NCBI RefSeq assembly: GCF_902459465.1
Contig: NC_047066.1
Location: forward strand, 21,827,047 to 21,891,046
Direction of reading: 5' to 3'
Source of the DNA: Asterias rubens
Lineage: Eukaryota; Echinodermata; Asteroidea; Forcipulatida; Asteriidae
Length of the DNA: 64,000 bases
In this document: piece by piece, positions 13,501 to 22,414 of the stretch
Position numbering within the stretch: the first letter of the stretch is position 1
How the letters are laid out: each line of letters opens with the position of its first letter
Notes under the pieces: generated by a model
The model's input: only the letters and a program-made list of their open reading frames with translations
Told to the model about the DNA's origin: nothing
Databases searched by the model: none
Program-made: the position numbers and the translations under genes

Positions 13501-16500
13501 TATGCCAAACTCCTATGATGGGAAAATCATCTAAACAAACAACAAACAAACAAACAAACAAACAAACAAACAAACAAACAAACAAACAAACAAACAAACA
13601 AACAAACAAACAAACAAACAAACAAACAAACAAACAAACAAACAAACAAACAAACAAACAAACAAACAAACAAACAAACAAACAAACAAACATTCATTCC
13701 AAATACAGCATAATGTTTTGAAGAGGGGTAAAATCAGTTTGATGATAAATACTTAACTGGTGTAAAATCTCAAGCTAGAGCAACTTACCTCCAGTGTGAG
13801 ATCGAAGTGTGTGGGCACATCTCCACTGTTCAATATTATTCTTGCCTGAACCGAAGACTCTTGAGGTCCCTCCATAACTAAACACATCGAACAAACAAAA
13901 GCATTCAAAAGTTGTATGACATATTGAATGACGTATTTATCTGCAATGTTTTGTGGGACAAACTTACGTACACGGACATTTGTTAATGCTCAGGGCAACT
14001 TAAATTTTCCCAAGTTTGTTTTGCCGACAGCCGGTCAGCCGAGGTTCTACAATTTCACAGGGAGTGGCTACTCAATATTCTCACTTGAAAGATCCAATCC
14101 AATAACTAATTATGACAAACTTTGTCTCATTTCCTTTTGTCAAGTACACACAGCGTTAATAATAATATTTATCTTCCAGTACGTGCTAATCCACCAATCA
14201 GATGCTCGAACTGGAGGGTGGTATAAATATATTGCACTCTCTACCTATTGTAGGGTTAGGGTTAGGGTTAGGGTTAAGGGTGGGTTAGGGGGTGGTTTTA
14301 AACACTGTTTTTAAGTAGTGTATATTTTACCTGATCATCTGCCACACCATGACCATTCTATCATCAGCACCTGAGGCAAGGTAGTAGCCATTATTAGACC
14401 ATCGGACGCTGTTAACACAAGCTGTAAATATACAAGAACATCACATAGTCATTACACATGCAAGAAAAAAAATGCCATACACATGTAAAGTGAATGTTGC
14501 TGTTATTGGTTGCGCTGCAAATTTTGTGTTTAGCAAAGAAACTTTTGAGCAGTTTTTATTTTTTTTGCGAGATTGAGAGTTGTTGCTGACAAAAAGGGCT
14601 GAAACTCTGATCAAAATTTCAGTAGGTACATGGTACGTTGAAATATGATATTTCCGTCTTTTGACAACCTGTGGTTGTCCTCAATTTTAGAGAAGTAGTC
14701 TCAAGAACATGGTTTCTTTTTAAAAACATAAAGAGTTGCCCTGGTAGATATAAAAAGTCAATTTCTTATGCCTGTTCTGTTGTTTATGCACCTTTAAAGG
14801 CTTTCCATAGATGTTCAGATTTCTAATGGAAGTGCCCCTTTGGAAATTGAAAAATGCCCTTGCCCTCTCAAAGATTGATTTCCCGAACTTACCTAAATGA
14901 TTGTCCATCTCACAAAGAATCTTGGGTACATTTTCGTTCTTTTCTTCATCTTCGTTGCGGACAGGAGCCATGTTCCAGATGATGACTCTACCAGAGTCTT
15001 CCCCTTATTGAAGAAATATTCAAAATAATTCATGATTCCAGAGCCTGCCAACATTTTGCATGGATTCAGTTATGCACAAGAATCAGAGATATTTAGAATT
15101 TCACTTAACATGGAAAAAGTGTCCACAATCGGGGAGATTTTCAAATTTACTTATCAGAATTGTACACAATAAAGAAAGATTGCTATTTTCAGGGAACTTG
15201 CTGCAAAAACAGGGAAAGTTGGCGGCTCTGAAACAATCACACTGCCCCACCCTCCCCCCCCCACCCAAAAAAAACTTGAACACAATCATACAGCCCACTC
15301 TCATTCATTTGCTCTCATTAAGACAATAGAGAGGTTTCGCAAGCGTGTGGATACAGATACAGATACGGATATGATAACCGTAACCGTTCACGTCAGCCGC
15401 GTGATTTTGTTTCGCAAACTATTAGTGCGCTCACATTCATCATGAGTGGTATCAAGCACGATACCAGTGAAAGCAATTCTGTGGGAAATGTTTTTGATCT
15501 GGGACAAAAAGACAACTAAAAGTCTGCAAAACAGTATCCGTTTTGTCCACGCATCTATGAGCCTCTTCATCCGTTGCTAACGTGTGTGCAAAATACGATA
15601 GTCGCGGATACGCGTCAAGTGAACACACAAAGTGTCGACGTATCGGTATCTGTATGTGTCCGTACACTCGAAACCTCTCTAATATCCAAAGTAACAAGAT
15701 ACTGCAGTCAGGGTAGTAACAACCCTGAACGAAGATATTGACATAAAAAAATGGAGACCACCAACATGGGACTAGATGGCTCATTTGGTAGAGCACAGGC
15801 ACTGTTAATCCTGCTTAACAGTCAAATTTGTCTTTGTTCAACCCTAAATCATAAAAAATGTCTCACGTAGCCATGGAGGAAGAAGTACTTCCTCCAATAC
15901 AATACAATACATTACAATACAATAAAGCAATATAATCTGATTTGTGACGAGACAGCAGCATAAATTTACCTTGTCCACCAGTGGCAAACCTTGATCCATC
16001 TGGATGAATGTCAATTCCAAATATCGGTTTTCCTGAAATTGACAACATTATAATCTAATTATAACAATAGTTAGCCCTATTAGTAATATAAATTATAAAC
16101 TCTCAACAAGTATGTAACTTGTAAGATTTGGTTTGCGGTAACACCATGTGTGTATCTACTTGCCAGGTAGAGTTTGATTTAGAGAACTGTCGTGCTTTAT
16201 TGTACTACCGCAAAGTAGTATGTACGTGTAAGTGACAACTGGGGAGGAAAAATTCACTAACACTTCCCAATCCAACACATGTACATGTATGTGGGCAGAG
16301 CATAGCCCTAGGGCCAGGAAGTGGGTCAATCATTATAAATGGACTATTTTATGGGGCTACTGTACATGAAATTGCAGGACAACGTTGTCATTGTGACTTC
16401 ATGTTCTTAAGACAGAAATTAAACGTTAAACAATACCACTGTATACCAGACCCGCATGTAACTTCCTCTAAAAGATATTTTTCCAATGTTTTCAGATAGC

Positions 16501-17268
16501 TTTCCAGTATTTTCTGATATTTTATGTCAGTTTTCCAATGTTTTCTGGTAGTTTTCCAGTATTTTCCCAGTGTTTTGGTGTAAAGAAGAATTACCACTTC
16601 TTTTTTCTTTTTTTTTGGGGGGGGGGATGAACAAAAAAAGAAAAAAAGCTGACAATCGAATGCAGATCTATCCAAGTTTTTAACTGCAAACAGGATCATC
16701 CTCTCGACTTCATAATAACTGGACAATATAAAGATACCATACCCTACAACAATGGTGGCCACACGTGTACATTTCATTGAAGATCGTATAGTTTTATAGC
16801 GGTAAGCGCCCTCTTTGAAATTTTCAAAGAGGGCGATTACCGCTATACGATCTTCAAGGGTTTTTTAACAGGGTAACATTTTCAGCATCTGACTGCCAAT
16901 TTTTCATGGACATAATTTATTAGAAAAAAAAAAATTTGTGTACAAAATAAAATAACATTTTATTTTTAACAATCATTCACAAAGGAGTAAACAGATTATG
17001 GCGGTCAGATACGGATAAATAAAAACTGGCACCAGCAAGACAAGCACTTCCTAAACTTAACAGATTAATCAAATTAATCCAAATGCTTGCTTGCAAAAAA
17101 AGAACAAAACTGAAGTCGAAGACTTTTTAAGAGTCAGGAGTTTGACTTTGTGATTGTCACTAAATTAAAGCCAATCACCTTGTCATTTTCTGGTCTTGAT
17201 ACATTTACAAATTGAATACCATTATACTCACCATCATGGTTAACCCATGTAGGCTTCAAAAGCTTCAT
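1515..17268 (-). CDS. HIRA: HIRA histone chaperone, 23 exons, 3' end outside window
   Basis: HIRA deposits histone H3.3 independently of replication, in a complex with UBN1 and CABIN1 and with ASF1 as partner. Exons in transcript order: 17268-17232, 16032-15970, 15003-14893, 14421-14331, 13877-13789, 13136-13041, 11970-11888, 11362-11285, 10929-10762, 10544-10491, 9674-9618, 9176-9106, 8617-8512, 8144-7938, 7405-7314, 6743-6578, 6145-5886, 4870-4630, 3667-3508, 3081-2988, 2611-2450, 1971-1913, 1620-1515. All join in phase to give 883 residues. The start MKLLKPTWVNH is family-typical. Exons 1-13 encode the WD40 propeller (KPIFGIDIHPDGSRFATGGQ, LRLSWSPDG, SHTGDVLDVAWSPHDAWL). Exon 15 carries the ASF1-binding B domain (GRRRITPLHIA). 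Exons 17-18 are alanine-rich. Exons 19-23 match the HIRA C-terminal domain (SSEGRRLLPA, LWESILTSKG, LLSNGKSY). Roughly the last 150 residues of a usual HIRA are missing because the window ends. Confidence 0.95.
3508..4020 (-). repeat. Tandem partial duplication of HIRA exon 19 start
   Basis: The 5' part of exon 19 with its acceptor and upstream intron is repeated behind itself. The block containing GCTTGGCTGGTAACAAC (plus strand) occurs at 3,628, 3,811 and 4,000, giving spacings of 183 and 189 bp. The first spacing is exactly 61 codons, and the minus-strand reading frame stays open from 3,865 down through exon 19. The second copy keeps the same acceptor (first exonic base 3,850, matching 3,667 in the main copy). 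If used, it would add 61 residues in frame, with a second GSSEAASRLLPAKPLIKI block. The third copy is partial and diverged. Confidence 0.85.
4630..6145 (-). CDS. HIRA: HIRA exons 17-18, alanine-rich linker and NLS-like region
   Basis: Exon 17 (6145-5886) begins PVSALDSRFTQKQ, matching the FDSRFTER motif of vertebrate HIRA, then becomes alanine-rich (ATAAAAAEKAK, and near its end AAAAAACAEAAAAYADK). Exon 18 (4870-4630) contains a basic NLS-like stretch (KPIIKKPRKEYR) followed by a near-continuous run of about 19 alanines broken by one serine. On the minus strand the run is coded mainly by interleaved GCN codons in a GCAGCTGCT-type tract, so it may have grown by replication slippage. I recall no such alanine runs in human HIRA here. 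The region joins the propeller and B domain to the C-terminal domain and is probably disordered. Confidence 0.85.
5343..5807. mobile_element. Foldback element with 220-bp arms
   Basis: Left arm 5,343-5,575 and right arm 5,588-5,807 are near-perfect inverses (GTTTGAAACTTTGCATGGTG, ACTCGACGTTTCGATCAGTA, CGTCTTCTGGAGAAAGC), with only about 12 bp between. Half copies occur at 12,706-12,860 (plus), 36,290-36,465 (minus) and 63,850-63,950. Open frames inside it are an artefact of the palindrome. In a HIRA intron. Confidence 0.88.
6365..6512 (+). mobile_element. Second tRNA-like SINE family
   Basis: GGTGGTCTCGTTGGTATGAC (A box), CTCTAGAATTGCAAAGG, TGGTTGGAATCCCACCC (degenerate B box), then CACACATCGGTATACAAGGG. 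In a HIRA intron. Confidence 0.75.
6871..7242 (-). mobile_element. Family A MITE, diverged ends
   Basis: Inverse orientation to the copy at 104. It has the same internal sequence (ACGTAGTTTTCGAGAAAGAA, GAGGTCTCGAAATCAAGCAT), with mismatched terminal bases and no intact TTAA on the left. In a HIRA intron. Confidence 0.8.
7314..7405 (-). CDS. HIRA: HIRA exon 15 with the ASF1-binding B domain
   Basis: This 92-nt exon encodes DVKSKQIETRTPDGRRRITP followed by LHIAPQQASFG. The RRRITP(L)xIA core is the HIRA B domain, known to bind the ASF1 histone chaperone. Four bases downstream of the donor on the minus strand begins a fragment of the tRNA-Leu-like SINE head (about 7,282-7,308, minus orientation), so SINE-derived bases lie just inside this intron. 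Phase: the exon starts in phase 0 and ends with two bases of a glycine codon completed by exon 16. Confidence 0.9.
8173..8332. mobile_element. Short inverted-repeat element, AAGGCCGTRTCCGAA ends
   Basis: HIRA intron copy of the family also at 19,738. Outer ends are AAGGCCGTGTCCGAA and a complementary ACGGCCTTA, with inner arms around GTAGCCGTAG. The size and lack of coding capacity fit a MITE. Confidence 0.65.
8645..8885. repeat. Interspersed repeat with GCTAATCGAACGCACCC end
   Basis: Landmarks TCGTGGTGACGTCACGCACC, GGCTGACCCGGGTGAGCCCC and AAGCTAATCGAACGCACCC are shared with 46,243-46,512. In a HIRA intron. The right end is an imperfect inverse of the left end (GGGTGAGTTTGATTAGCTTC), so it is probably a MITE. 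Confidence 0.7.
8890..9065 (+). repeat. Low-complexity GACY-rich degenerate tandem repeat
   Basis: Runs of CTGAC, CCGAC and CCAAC motifs (ACCGACCAACAGACCGACCT, CTGACAGACTGATCTGAACA) form a degenerate 4-8 bp repeat in a HIRA intron. Confidence 0.6.
9418..9576. mobile_element. Family E inverted-repeat element
   Basis: Starts GGCCCGGTCACACAAGCCTC and ends GCTGCAGTGTGATTCAGCC. Inner arms GATAACGAGAACGAAAACGA / ATTGTTTTTCGGTATCGC. The same family is at 18,668, 41,392 and 49,235. About 160-180 bp, non-coding. Confidence 0.8.
9821..10456 (+). mobile_element. Family A MITE interrupted by another repeat
   Basis: The left end and about 195 bp are at 9,821-10,016; the right end GTGTCTACTGCCTTTAA is at 10,437-10,456. 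The gap (about 10,017-10,430) is filled by a repeat also found at 13,148-13,440, so one element landed in or replaced the middle of the other. Confidence 0.7.
10017..10430. repeat. Interspersed repeat, copy 1 (inside a family A MITE)
   Basis: Landmarks CATAAATACCCCAGACAGTT, GAGCTGTTTATAACAAGCTG and ATCACGCGGAACGCAATTCA are shared with 13,148-13,440. CpG-rich centre (GCGCGTAATCTAAGCGTGCG). Confidence 0.7.
11515..11605 (-). mobile_element. tRNA-like SINE, third type
   Basis: Read on minus: TTGGTAGAGCGCCGGCATGT, TAATCCGGAGGTCG, TTGGTTCGAATCCCATTCTA (B box), then TTTGTTCAACCCCAAAAATC. A degraded plus copy is at about 15,770-15,855 (GGCTCATTTGGTAGAGCACA). In a HIRA intron. Confidence 0.7.
12085..12242 (-). 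mobile_element. LINE reverse-transcriptase C-terminal remnant
   Basis: The minus strand encodes WGDRAFSHAGPLLWNNLPLN then IRNMSSIHKFN, the typical GDRAF...LWN-LP terminal motif of non-LTR reverse transcriptases, followed by a short AT-rich tail. It abuts a GC-rich inverted-repeat element at 12,241-12,436 in a HIRA intron. Confidence 0.72.
12241..12436. mobile_element. Family F GC-rich inverted-repeat element
   Basis: Left GACAGATCCATTAGGCTCCA and right TTAGTGGATCGGTCTATTG are imperfect inverses. Contains CACGTG and ATTGGTCAAT (CCAAT box). A second copy is at 38,749-38,941. In a HIRA intron beside a LINE remnant. Confidence 0.75.
12706..12860 (+). mobile_element. Single arm of the foldback family
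   Basis: Reads GACGATCAGAGCATACTGAT through ACCATGCAAAGTTTCAAATC, matching the right arm of the 5.3-kb foldback. In a HIRA intron. Confidence 0.75.
13148..13440. repeat. Interspersed repeat, copy 2
   Basis: Second copy of the 10,017 repeat (CATAAATACCCCAGACAGTT, GAGCTGTTTAAGACCGGCTG, GCGGAACGCAACTCATATCT). It begins about 12 bp past the acceptor of HIRA exon 6. Confidence 0.7.
13536..13692 (+). repeat. (CAAA)n microsatellite
   Basis: About 157 bp of uninterrupted AAAC/CAAA tetranucleotide repeat (about 39 units) in a HIRA intron. It explains the long open frames coding KQTN and CLFV repeats on the two strands, which are not genes. Confidence 0.97.
14180..14232. repeat. Short repeat shared with 24,085-24,165 (inverted)
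   Basis: CCAGTACGTGCTAATCCACC through GGAGGGTGGTATAAATATA recurs inverted near 24,090-24,165 beside GIT exon 17. It contains TATA-like and CCAAT-like motifs, but as a repeat it is not evidence of a promoter. Confidence 0.6.
14251..14290 (+). repeat. Short interstitial telomeric repeat
   Basis: TAGGGTTAGGGTTAGGGTTA and one more unit, then a degenerate AAGGGTGGGTTAGGG. About four TTAGGG units, the animal telomere motif, in a HIRA intron about 40 bp from exon 4. Confidence 0.9.
15328..15682. mobile_element. Inverted-repeat element, AGAGAGGTTTCG ends
   Basis: Left TAGAGAGGTTTCGCAAGCGT and right CACTCGAAACCTCTCTA are inverses; next to them are GATACAGATAC / GTATCTGTATG arms. 355 bp, in a HIRA intron. 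I saw only one copy in this window. Confidence 0.75.
16778..16856. repeat. Long perfect-like hairpin in HIRA intron 1
   Basis: Arms GCGGTAAGCGCCCTCTTTGA and TCAAAGAGGGCGATTACCGC are inverses around a very small loop near 16,821-16,822, extended by GAAGATCGTATA / TATACGATCTTC. Stem of about 34 bp per arm with one bulge of about 8 nt. A small MITE or a structured RNA; nothing favours a microRNA beyond shape. Confidence 0.75.
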
Positions 17269-17456
17269 TTTCACTCCTTATTTGACGCTAACGCGACCAA
17301 AACAAAGCCCCAAATCCGTCTTCAAAGACGTCGTGCGCCGTCCGCGTGAGCGGCCATTTTTGAAATGCCTGTCACTTCATCAGTCAAGAGAGGGCGCTTT
17401 GTCACAAACAACAAAGTTGCAAAAGTGTGTTTTAGAAACACAATTTCGGTGTCATT
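17269..17456. promoter_or_regulatory. Shared promoter region between HIRA and ZMAT5
   Basis: Only 188 bp separate the HIRA start codon (minus, 17,268) from the ZMAT5 start codon (plus, 17,457), so the two genes very probably share a bidirectional promoter and both 5'UTRs lie in this gap. It contains a CRE-like GACGTC palindrome near 17,327 and a YY1-like GCGGCCATTTT near 17,350, and it is richer in CpG than the surroundings. I see no TATA box in either direction, which fits housekeeping promoters. Transcription starts cannot be placed from sequence alone. Confidence 0.7.
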
Positions 17457-19640
17457 ATGAAGCGGTATTACTGTGATTATTGCGATAAATCCTTTCCAGA
17501 CAACAAGCAGAACCGACGAAAGCACATGAAAGGTGGACAGCATCAATCAAATGAGAAGCTCCATTATCTGAATTTCAAAGGTGAAAGATTTGAATTGATT
17601 GAATATTGGTTGACGGGTTTCCTTTTTGTGTACAAACCAACGGGATTTGTTCACTGTGGAAACCAATGGGATTTGTTCACTGTGCAAACCGATGGGATTT
17701 GCTCAATTCGGTCCTGAACTGAACTAAGTTCTAAGGCAAGGCATTGGGATTGGGGTCAATCCAGCAGCTTATTTTATGAAACTTTACGCAACTCAACTGT
17801 GAAGTCCATTTGCGCAACGTTTATGGCACAAACTACGCCACAAAACACAGATATAGATAAACATTGCGCTTACTACAAAGTGGACTTGGCCATGTATGGA
17901 TTACGCAGTTGCGTAAAGTTTTTTGTGTGAAATCAACTGCAGAGCTTGCACGCAGTTTGCAGCCAAACACAGAAAAGAACATTGTAGATTTGCACATCCT
18001 AACTGCGTAAGTCCACTTGCCTGCGTAAGTCCACTTGCGCAATGTTTATGGCGCAATGAAACTACGGCTACGCCATAATTAACATTGCGCTTACTTTACA
18101 AGTGGACTTAGCCATGTACGGGTTGTGCAGTTGCGTAAATGTTTTGCGGCCAAACGCAGAATTTAAGAACTGTACATTTGCATCAATTATGACTAATGTC
18201 AAGAATTCCATTTCATTTTATTCATAGCTCCTGAAGAAATCTTGGAGGAGGAATCCACAAAAACGCCCTGCCAGAGATTTTATCGAACAGGTCAATACAG
18301 TTTGGACTTTCTTTGACACAATGTTTCCTCCAAAATGCTATAGATACTATTTGTTTACCTTTTTTGTTAACCGCAATATGTTTTGGATCAATACTAGGAC
18401 TTGGGCCGAGTATGTTCCGTACTCTCAGACGTTAGGATGCATTCAACCCATCCTAAGTTAGGACGAGTTGATCATCTTAACTCGAGATAGGATTAATCCT
18501 AGTGTTTTGGGAAATCGGTTGCAGACCTCTAGTATTAATCATGACGTATGCCACATCACCATCTAGTTTTGTGTTTGCTTTCAGGTGAATGCAGTTTTGG
18601 CGTAATCTGCAGGTTCTCCCACTTAACAACGCAGAGAAGACACGAGCTCCTAAATGGTTTGTAGTCTAAAGGCCGAGTCACACTGCAGCGCGATAACGCA
18701 AACAATCACGACGCAAAGATAATGCATTCTATTGGTTGAATTGCTCCACGCAGACGCTCATTCAACCAATAGAATGCGTTGTCTTCGTTATCACTGCAGT
18801 GTGACTTAGCCTTTACACTTATTTCATATGAACCACCACTTAATAACAGGGCATCTACGTTAAGTCTCTGTTCACACACACAAAAGTCTCAGTGAATTTT
18901 ACCCCATTGCCAACCCCACGACCCTAAGGTATGCCATAGGTTCAAGAGCCAACGCTATGAGTATAGAGGTAGACCATGGCATTTGTGAACTAGAACTTTG
19001 AAACTAGGTTCTAACAGTGTCCAATTTTAGAAAGCTATGAAGCAGAAAGTACTTCTTAGCAGTAATTTCTTTGCTAAGCACAAAATTAGCGAGGCACCAG
19101 TTGTAGCAACGTAAACTTTGTGGGTTTTTTGGTTGGTTACTGTTTATGCTGAGCAAGTTTTTGAGCTTTAAAGCTTCATGAAATTGCGTGGGAGGGTTTT
19201 CATTTATGACCCTGTACCGGTTACAGAGAATGGTCATGATTGGTACCATTTAGTTGGTGCCCACCAAGGCAATGCATTTTATCTTTCAAAAATAAAACTT
19301 TAAGTAGTTGATTAGAGTTTTGTTGATTATCATGGGTAAATGATTGTTCATCCTTGCAGAAATTGAAGAGAGAAAGCATATTGAAGCGTCACAAACAAAG
19401 CCTGGAGAGAAGACTAATCCTACAGTGGAAGACTGGCTAGAGAGTAGAACCAAGAGAAGGAGGACTGAAAAAGAGACTAGCCAAACAGGGGGAGGAGAGG
19501 TGGATGATGGATCATCAGATGACAGCATGGGTGTAGGCAGTCTACCACCTGTACTAAGAGGCATACCAGATCTTCCACCATCTCTTCTCCCGCCCTCTGT
19601 AGAAAGCCTGTTGCGGATTAAAGATGTGGAGTGGGGTTGA
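17457..19640 (+). CDS. ZMAT5: ZMAT5 (U11/U12 snRNP 20K) zinc-finger protein, 4 exons
   Basis: Complete gene. Exons 17457-17580, 18228-18290, 18585-18656 and 19360-19640 (TGA included) join in phase to give 179 residues; human ZMAT5 is about 170. ZMAT5 is a component of the U11/U12 di-snRNP that recognises minor-class (U12) introns. Exon 1 encodes a U1C/matrin-type C2H2 finger (YYCDYCDKSFPDNKQNRRKH then GGQHQ). Exons 2-3 encode a CCCH finger (CQRFYRTGECSFGVICRFSH). Exon 4 contains VEDWLESRTKRRR and ends with LPPSL and a terminal VEWG, the family's conserved tail. The exon 2 donor (GTCAAT) is weak but is required by phase and homology. Introns 1 and 2 carry foldback repeats. HIRA lies divergently upstream. 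Confidence 0.93.
17615..17705 (+). repeat. About 26-bp tandem repeat, three copies
   Basis: In ZMAT5 intron 1, just after the exon 1 donor, a unit of the form AAACCAATGGGATTTGTTCA plus a short GTG-containing link occurs three times with a few substitutions. No coding role is visible. Confidence 0.75.
17785..18150. repeat. Pair of foldback repeats in ZMAT5 intron 1
   Basis: Two related blocks (about 17,785-17,930 and 18,003-18,150) each show inverted arms containing GTCCACTTGCGCAATGTTTA and its complement. They look like two copies of one small palindromic MITE family inserted close together. Confidence 0.65.
18668..18815. mobile_element. Family E inverted-repeat element
   Basis: AAAGGCCGAGTCACACTGCA and its inverse at the right end, with CCAATAGAATGCGTT arms inside. 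In a ZMAT5 intron, 12 bp after the exon 3 donor. Confidence 0.82.
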
Positions 19641-20111
19641 CGCAGGGATTAACAGATAAAAACAGAAGGTTGTGGGTTCGAATCCCATCAGAGTGATTCG
19701 CCTGTGTGTTTTTTACAGAACTCGGGGGGAAAGTATTAAGGCCGTATCCGAAACGGCGACTTTGGCTACAGCTAAGGCTAGATCAGCGCGTCTGCCAGTG
19801 CTGAAGAATAGGCAGAAGCGCACGATCTAGCCGTAGCTGTGGCCGAAGTCACCATTTCAGAGTTCCCAGTTCAGACACAGCCTAAGTAAACAGTGCTTTT
19901 AAGATACACATCGGTGTAGTGGGAAAAACAAAAAATATTCCTGATGTAAAATTAACATTGGAACAAGAATTTGAGATTATTTTAACAAAGAAACTAATTT
20001 ATTGAGCTGAATTGTCGCAATTTTGTAAATATTTTCGTCTTACTTTTAATCTCTAATGTACACTTGTTAAATATCCGATTATTAAATATGTTTTTATATG
20101 AACAAAATAAA
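19641..20111 (+). other. ZMAT5 3'UTR with candidate poly(A) signal
   Basis: AATAAA occurs at 20,106-20,111, with another A/T-rich candidate near 20,080. This leaves a 3'UTR of about 470 nt that would include the 19,738-19,895 inverted-repeat element. Assignment to ZMAT5 is inferred from distance and strand. Confidence 0.5.
19738..19895. mobile_element. Short inverted-repeat element, AAGGCCGTRTCCGAA ends
   Basis: Starts TAAGGCCGTATCCGAAACGG and closes with a degenerate complement; the interior has opposed arms around TAGCCGTAGCTGTGGCCGAA. A related copy is at 8,173-8,332 in a HIRA intron (AAGGCCGTGTCCGAATGGAC to ACAATACGGCCTTA). It probably lies in the ZMAT5 3'UTR. Confidence 0.65.
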
Positions 20112-20302
20112 AAACAAACTTTGATGACGAGTATTTCTTAATTTGGATTAACAATTTGTTACATTATACGCAGGGAATCCATTTCAACTATAGACCATGT
20201 AACCTTCCTTTACAAAAAAAGTGACTGTGTACATTCCAGTGCCTTTCTGGCAGGCAAGATACTACACTGGGGTTGATTTCACCAAGATAGTCCTAACTTA
20301 GG

Positions 20303-20455
20303 GGTGCGTTTTGGCGACCCCAACCAAAGCCCAACCAACTCGACAAGTCGGTTACCGGTTGGTCTGAACAGCATTGTCACCGTGCTCAACCGAACACGCG
20401 AAAACGCTCAACCGATAACCAATGTTTCTGGTTGGGGTTGCCAAAACGCACTCAT
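20303..20455. mobile_element. 150-bp foldback, GTGCGTTTTGGCGACCCC ends
   Basis: Left GGTGCGTTTTGGCGACCCCA and right TTGGGGTTGCCAAAACGCAC are inverses, with CAACCGATAACC / GGTTACCGGTTG inside. A half copy is at about 5,275-5,340 (GGTGCGTTTTGGCGGCGGTA). Confidence 0.78.
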
Positions 20456-20582
20456 GGACTAGTCATATGACTCTAGGTTTTATTCAAAATTTAAGGCTAG
20501 TCTAAAGGCAGTAACTGGTTAACTCTTTGTGAAATGCACCCCTGTCGTCAATTTCACCAAACTCTTCCTAACTTGGGATTAA

Positions 20583-20834
20583 AGGAACACGTTGCCTTGG
20601 ATCAGACGAGTTGGTCTATAAAAAGCGTTTGTTATAAAATGCATATGGGTAGAAAGATGTGGAATACAATGGAATACAATGATCCACACAAATTTGCCTC
20701 GAATTTGCGTGGTTGTCTTTTTTCTCTGTGAACCGAGACGATCGGCCATTTACTTTTACCCATATACATTTTATAACAAACGTTTCAAACACTTTTCAAA
20801 GACCAACTCGACCGATCCAAGGCAACGTGTTCCT
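20583..20834. mobile_element. Family B MITE, TTAA flanks
   Basis: Ends AGGAACACGTTGCCTTGGAT and its inverse between TTAA sites. Nearly the whole element is an inverted repeat (arms GCATATGGGTAGAAAGATGT / CCCATATACATTTTATAACA). Central part shortened to 252 bp. Confidence 0.88.
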
Positions 20835-22036
20835 TTAAACTTGGGACTTAATCTTTGTGAAATCTTCATATCCATAGTTAAGTTTTGTATCAATAGACGT
20901 TGAGACGAATTGAACACATCCTACATGTAAGTTGGGACGGGTTACTTGTCCAGACTCAAGATAGTATTAATCCTAGCGTTTTTCGTGCTGGTCATAATGA
21001 AGTTTTACTGCAGTTAACATTTCTTTCACATCAAATGAAATGGCATAAAGTAAAATTAAACTTCTATAAATACCAATGTATTTTTGCAGACTCACTGCTG
21101 TTATTGCGCTTTGAAATAACATAATAATAAAACTTTCCGACTATATTTTAATTCTACAAGTAAAAAATGTGTACTACATACAAAAAATCTGGTTTTACAG
21201 TTTTGTACAAGTCTGCGTATACTGCACAATATTTTACGATATCTTTAACTTCTGATATAGTCAAAAATATTTTAAAATTCCAGAAGTTCCTTCGGTTTAT
21301 TCTGATTGATTTTAAGACATGCATTCTACAAGCAGCTACTCAACATTAATCTGTTTATCGTTAACGTTAAAACTCCTTTTTTTTAACACAAGAAAAAAAC
21401 CCGCTTTTTATTTCAGTTGCCTTACATAGAGATGTGACCTTAACGAGTTTTGCATGAAAAACTGCTAAGCAAAGACAAATATTGCTTAGCAGAAACAGGT
21501 TACCAGCCAAAATACCGTGTCATGTACATTGTTTGTGGCTGGTACCCTGACTGGTAATTTATGCTTAGCAGACAAATTTGCTAAGCATGAATTTGTGCTA
21601 GTTCAGGGCTAGTTCAAAAGCACAAACAAAATTTGCTTATCACAGAAAAGGATTGGTTAGCAAAAACAGCTGGCAAACATGTTTTCATTCCTGACATCAA
21701 GAATAAGAAACAGGAAGCAAGTTTGGGGTTTTGAGTTTATAATTTTAAAATCAACCACCCCTTCCACACTAAAACCGCAACAAATAATAACTCATTCAAA
21801 AAATCTCTCAAGACAAACTCATGTCAAAATCATTTAGTGCCTTTGAACTGGATTTTCCTTTTGTCCCTTCCCCTGGATTTGTGCGCTTTATAATACATCG
21901 TTATTATTATTTTTTATAAAGTGAGGTTGACCCTGCAAACAGAAAAATAAATATTGTCTGAAAACCTCAATGAGTATGTTGGTTTTGGGTAATTTTCGAC
22001 CGACAGTAAACACAAACATCAACAGGTTTACATTAA

Positions 22037-22414
22037 AGGCAGTGGACACTATTGGTAATTACTCAAAATAAATATTAGCATAAAAACTTACTTGGTAACA
22101 AGCAATGGAGAGCTGTTGATAGTATAAAACATTGTGAGAAACGGCTCCCTCTGAAGTACCGTAGTTTTCTAGAAAGAAGTAATTTTCCACGAATTTGATT
22201 TAGAGACCTCAAGTTTAGAATTTGAGGTCTCGAAATCAAGCATCTGAAAGCATACAACTTAGTGTGACAAGAGTGTTTTTTCTTTCATTATTATCTCGCA
22301 ACTTCGATGACCAATTGAGCTCAAATTTTCATAGGTTTGTTATTTTGTGTGTATGTTGAGATACACCAAGTGAGAAGACTTGTCTTTGACAATTACCAAT
22401 AGTGTCCAGTGTCT
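22037..22414 (-). mobile_element. Family A MITE, full length, TTAA flanks
   Basis: 378 bp between TTAA (22,033-22,036) and TTAA (22,415-22,418). The terminal inverted repeats begin AGGCAGTGGACACTATTGG; the internal palindrome is GACCTCAAGTTTAGAATTTG. No coding capacity. Confidence 0.9.

Noticed and set aside
13452..13721. Open frames of 70-89 aa encoding KQTN or CLFV repeats
   Set aside because: They are translations of a (CAAA)n microsatellite in a HIRA intron.
13928..14314. 128-aa open frame on plus
   Set aside because: It crosses HIRA exon-free intron, a repeat and the telomeric repeat; no domain seen.
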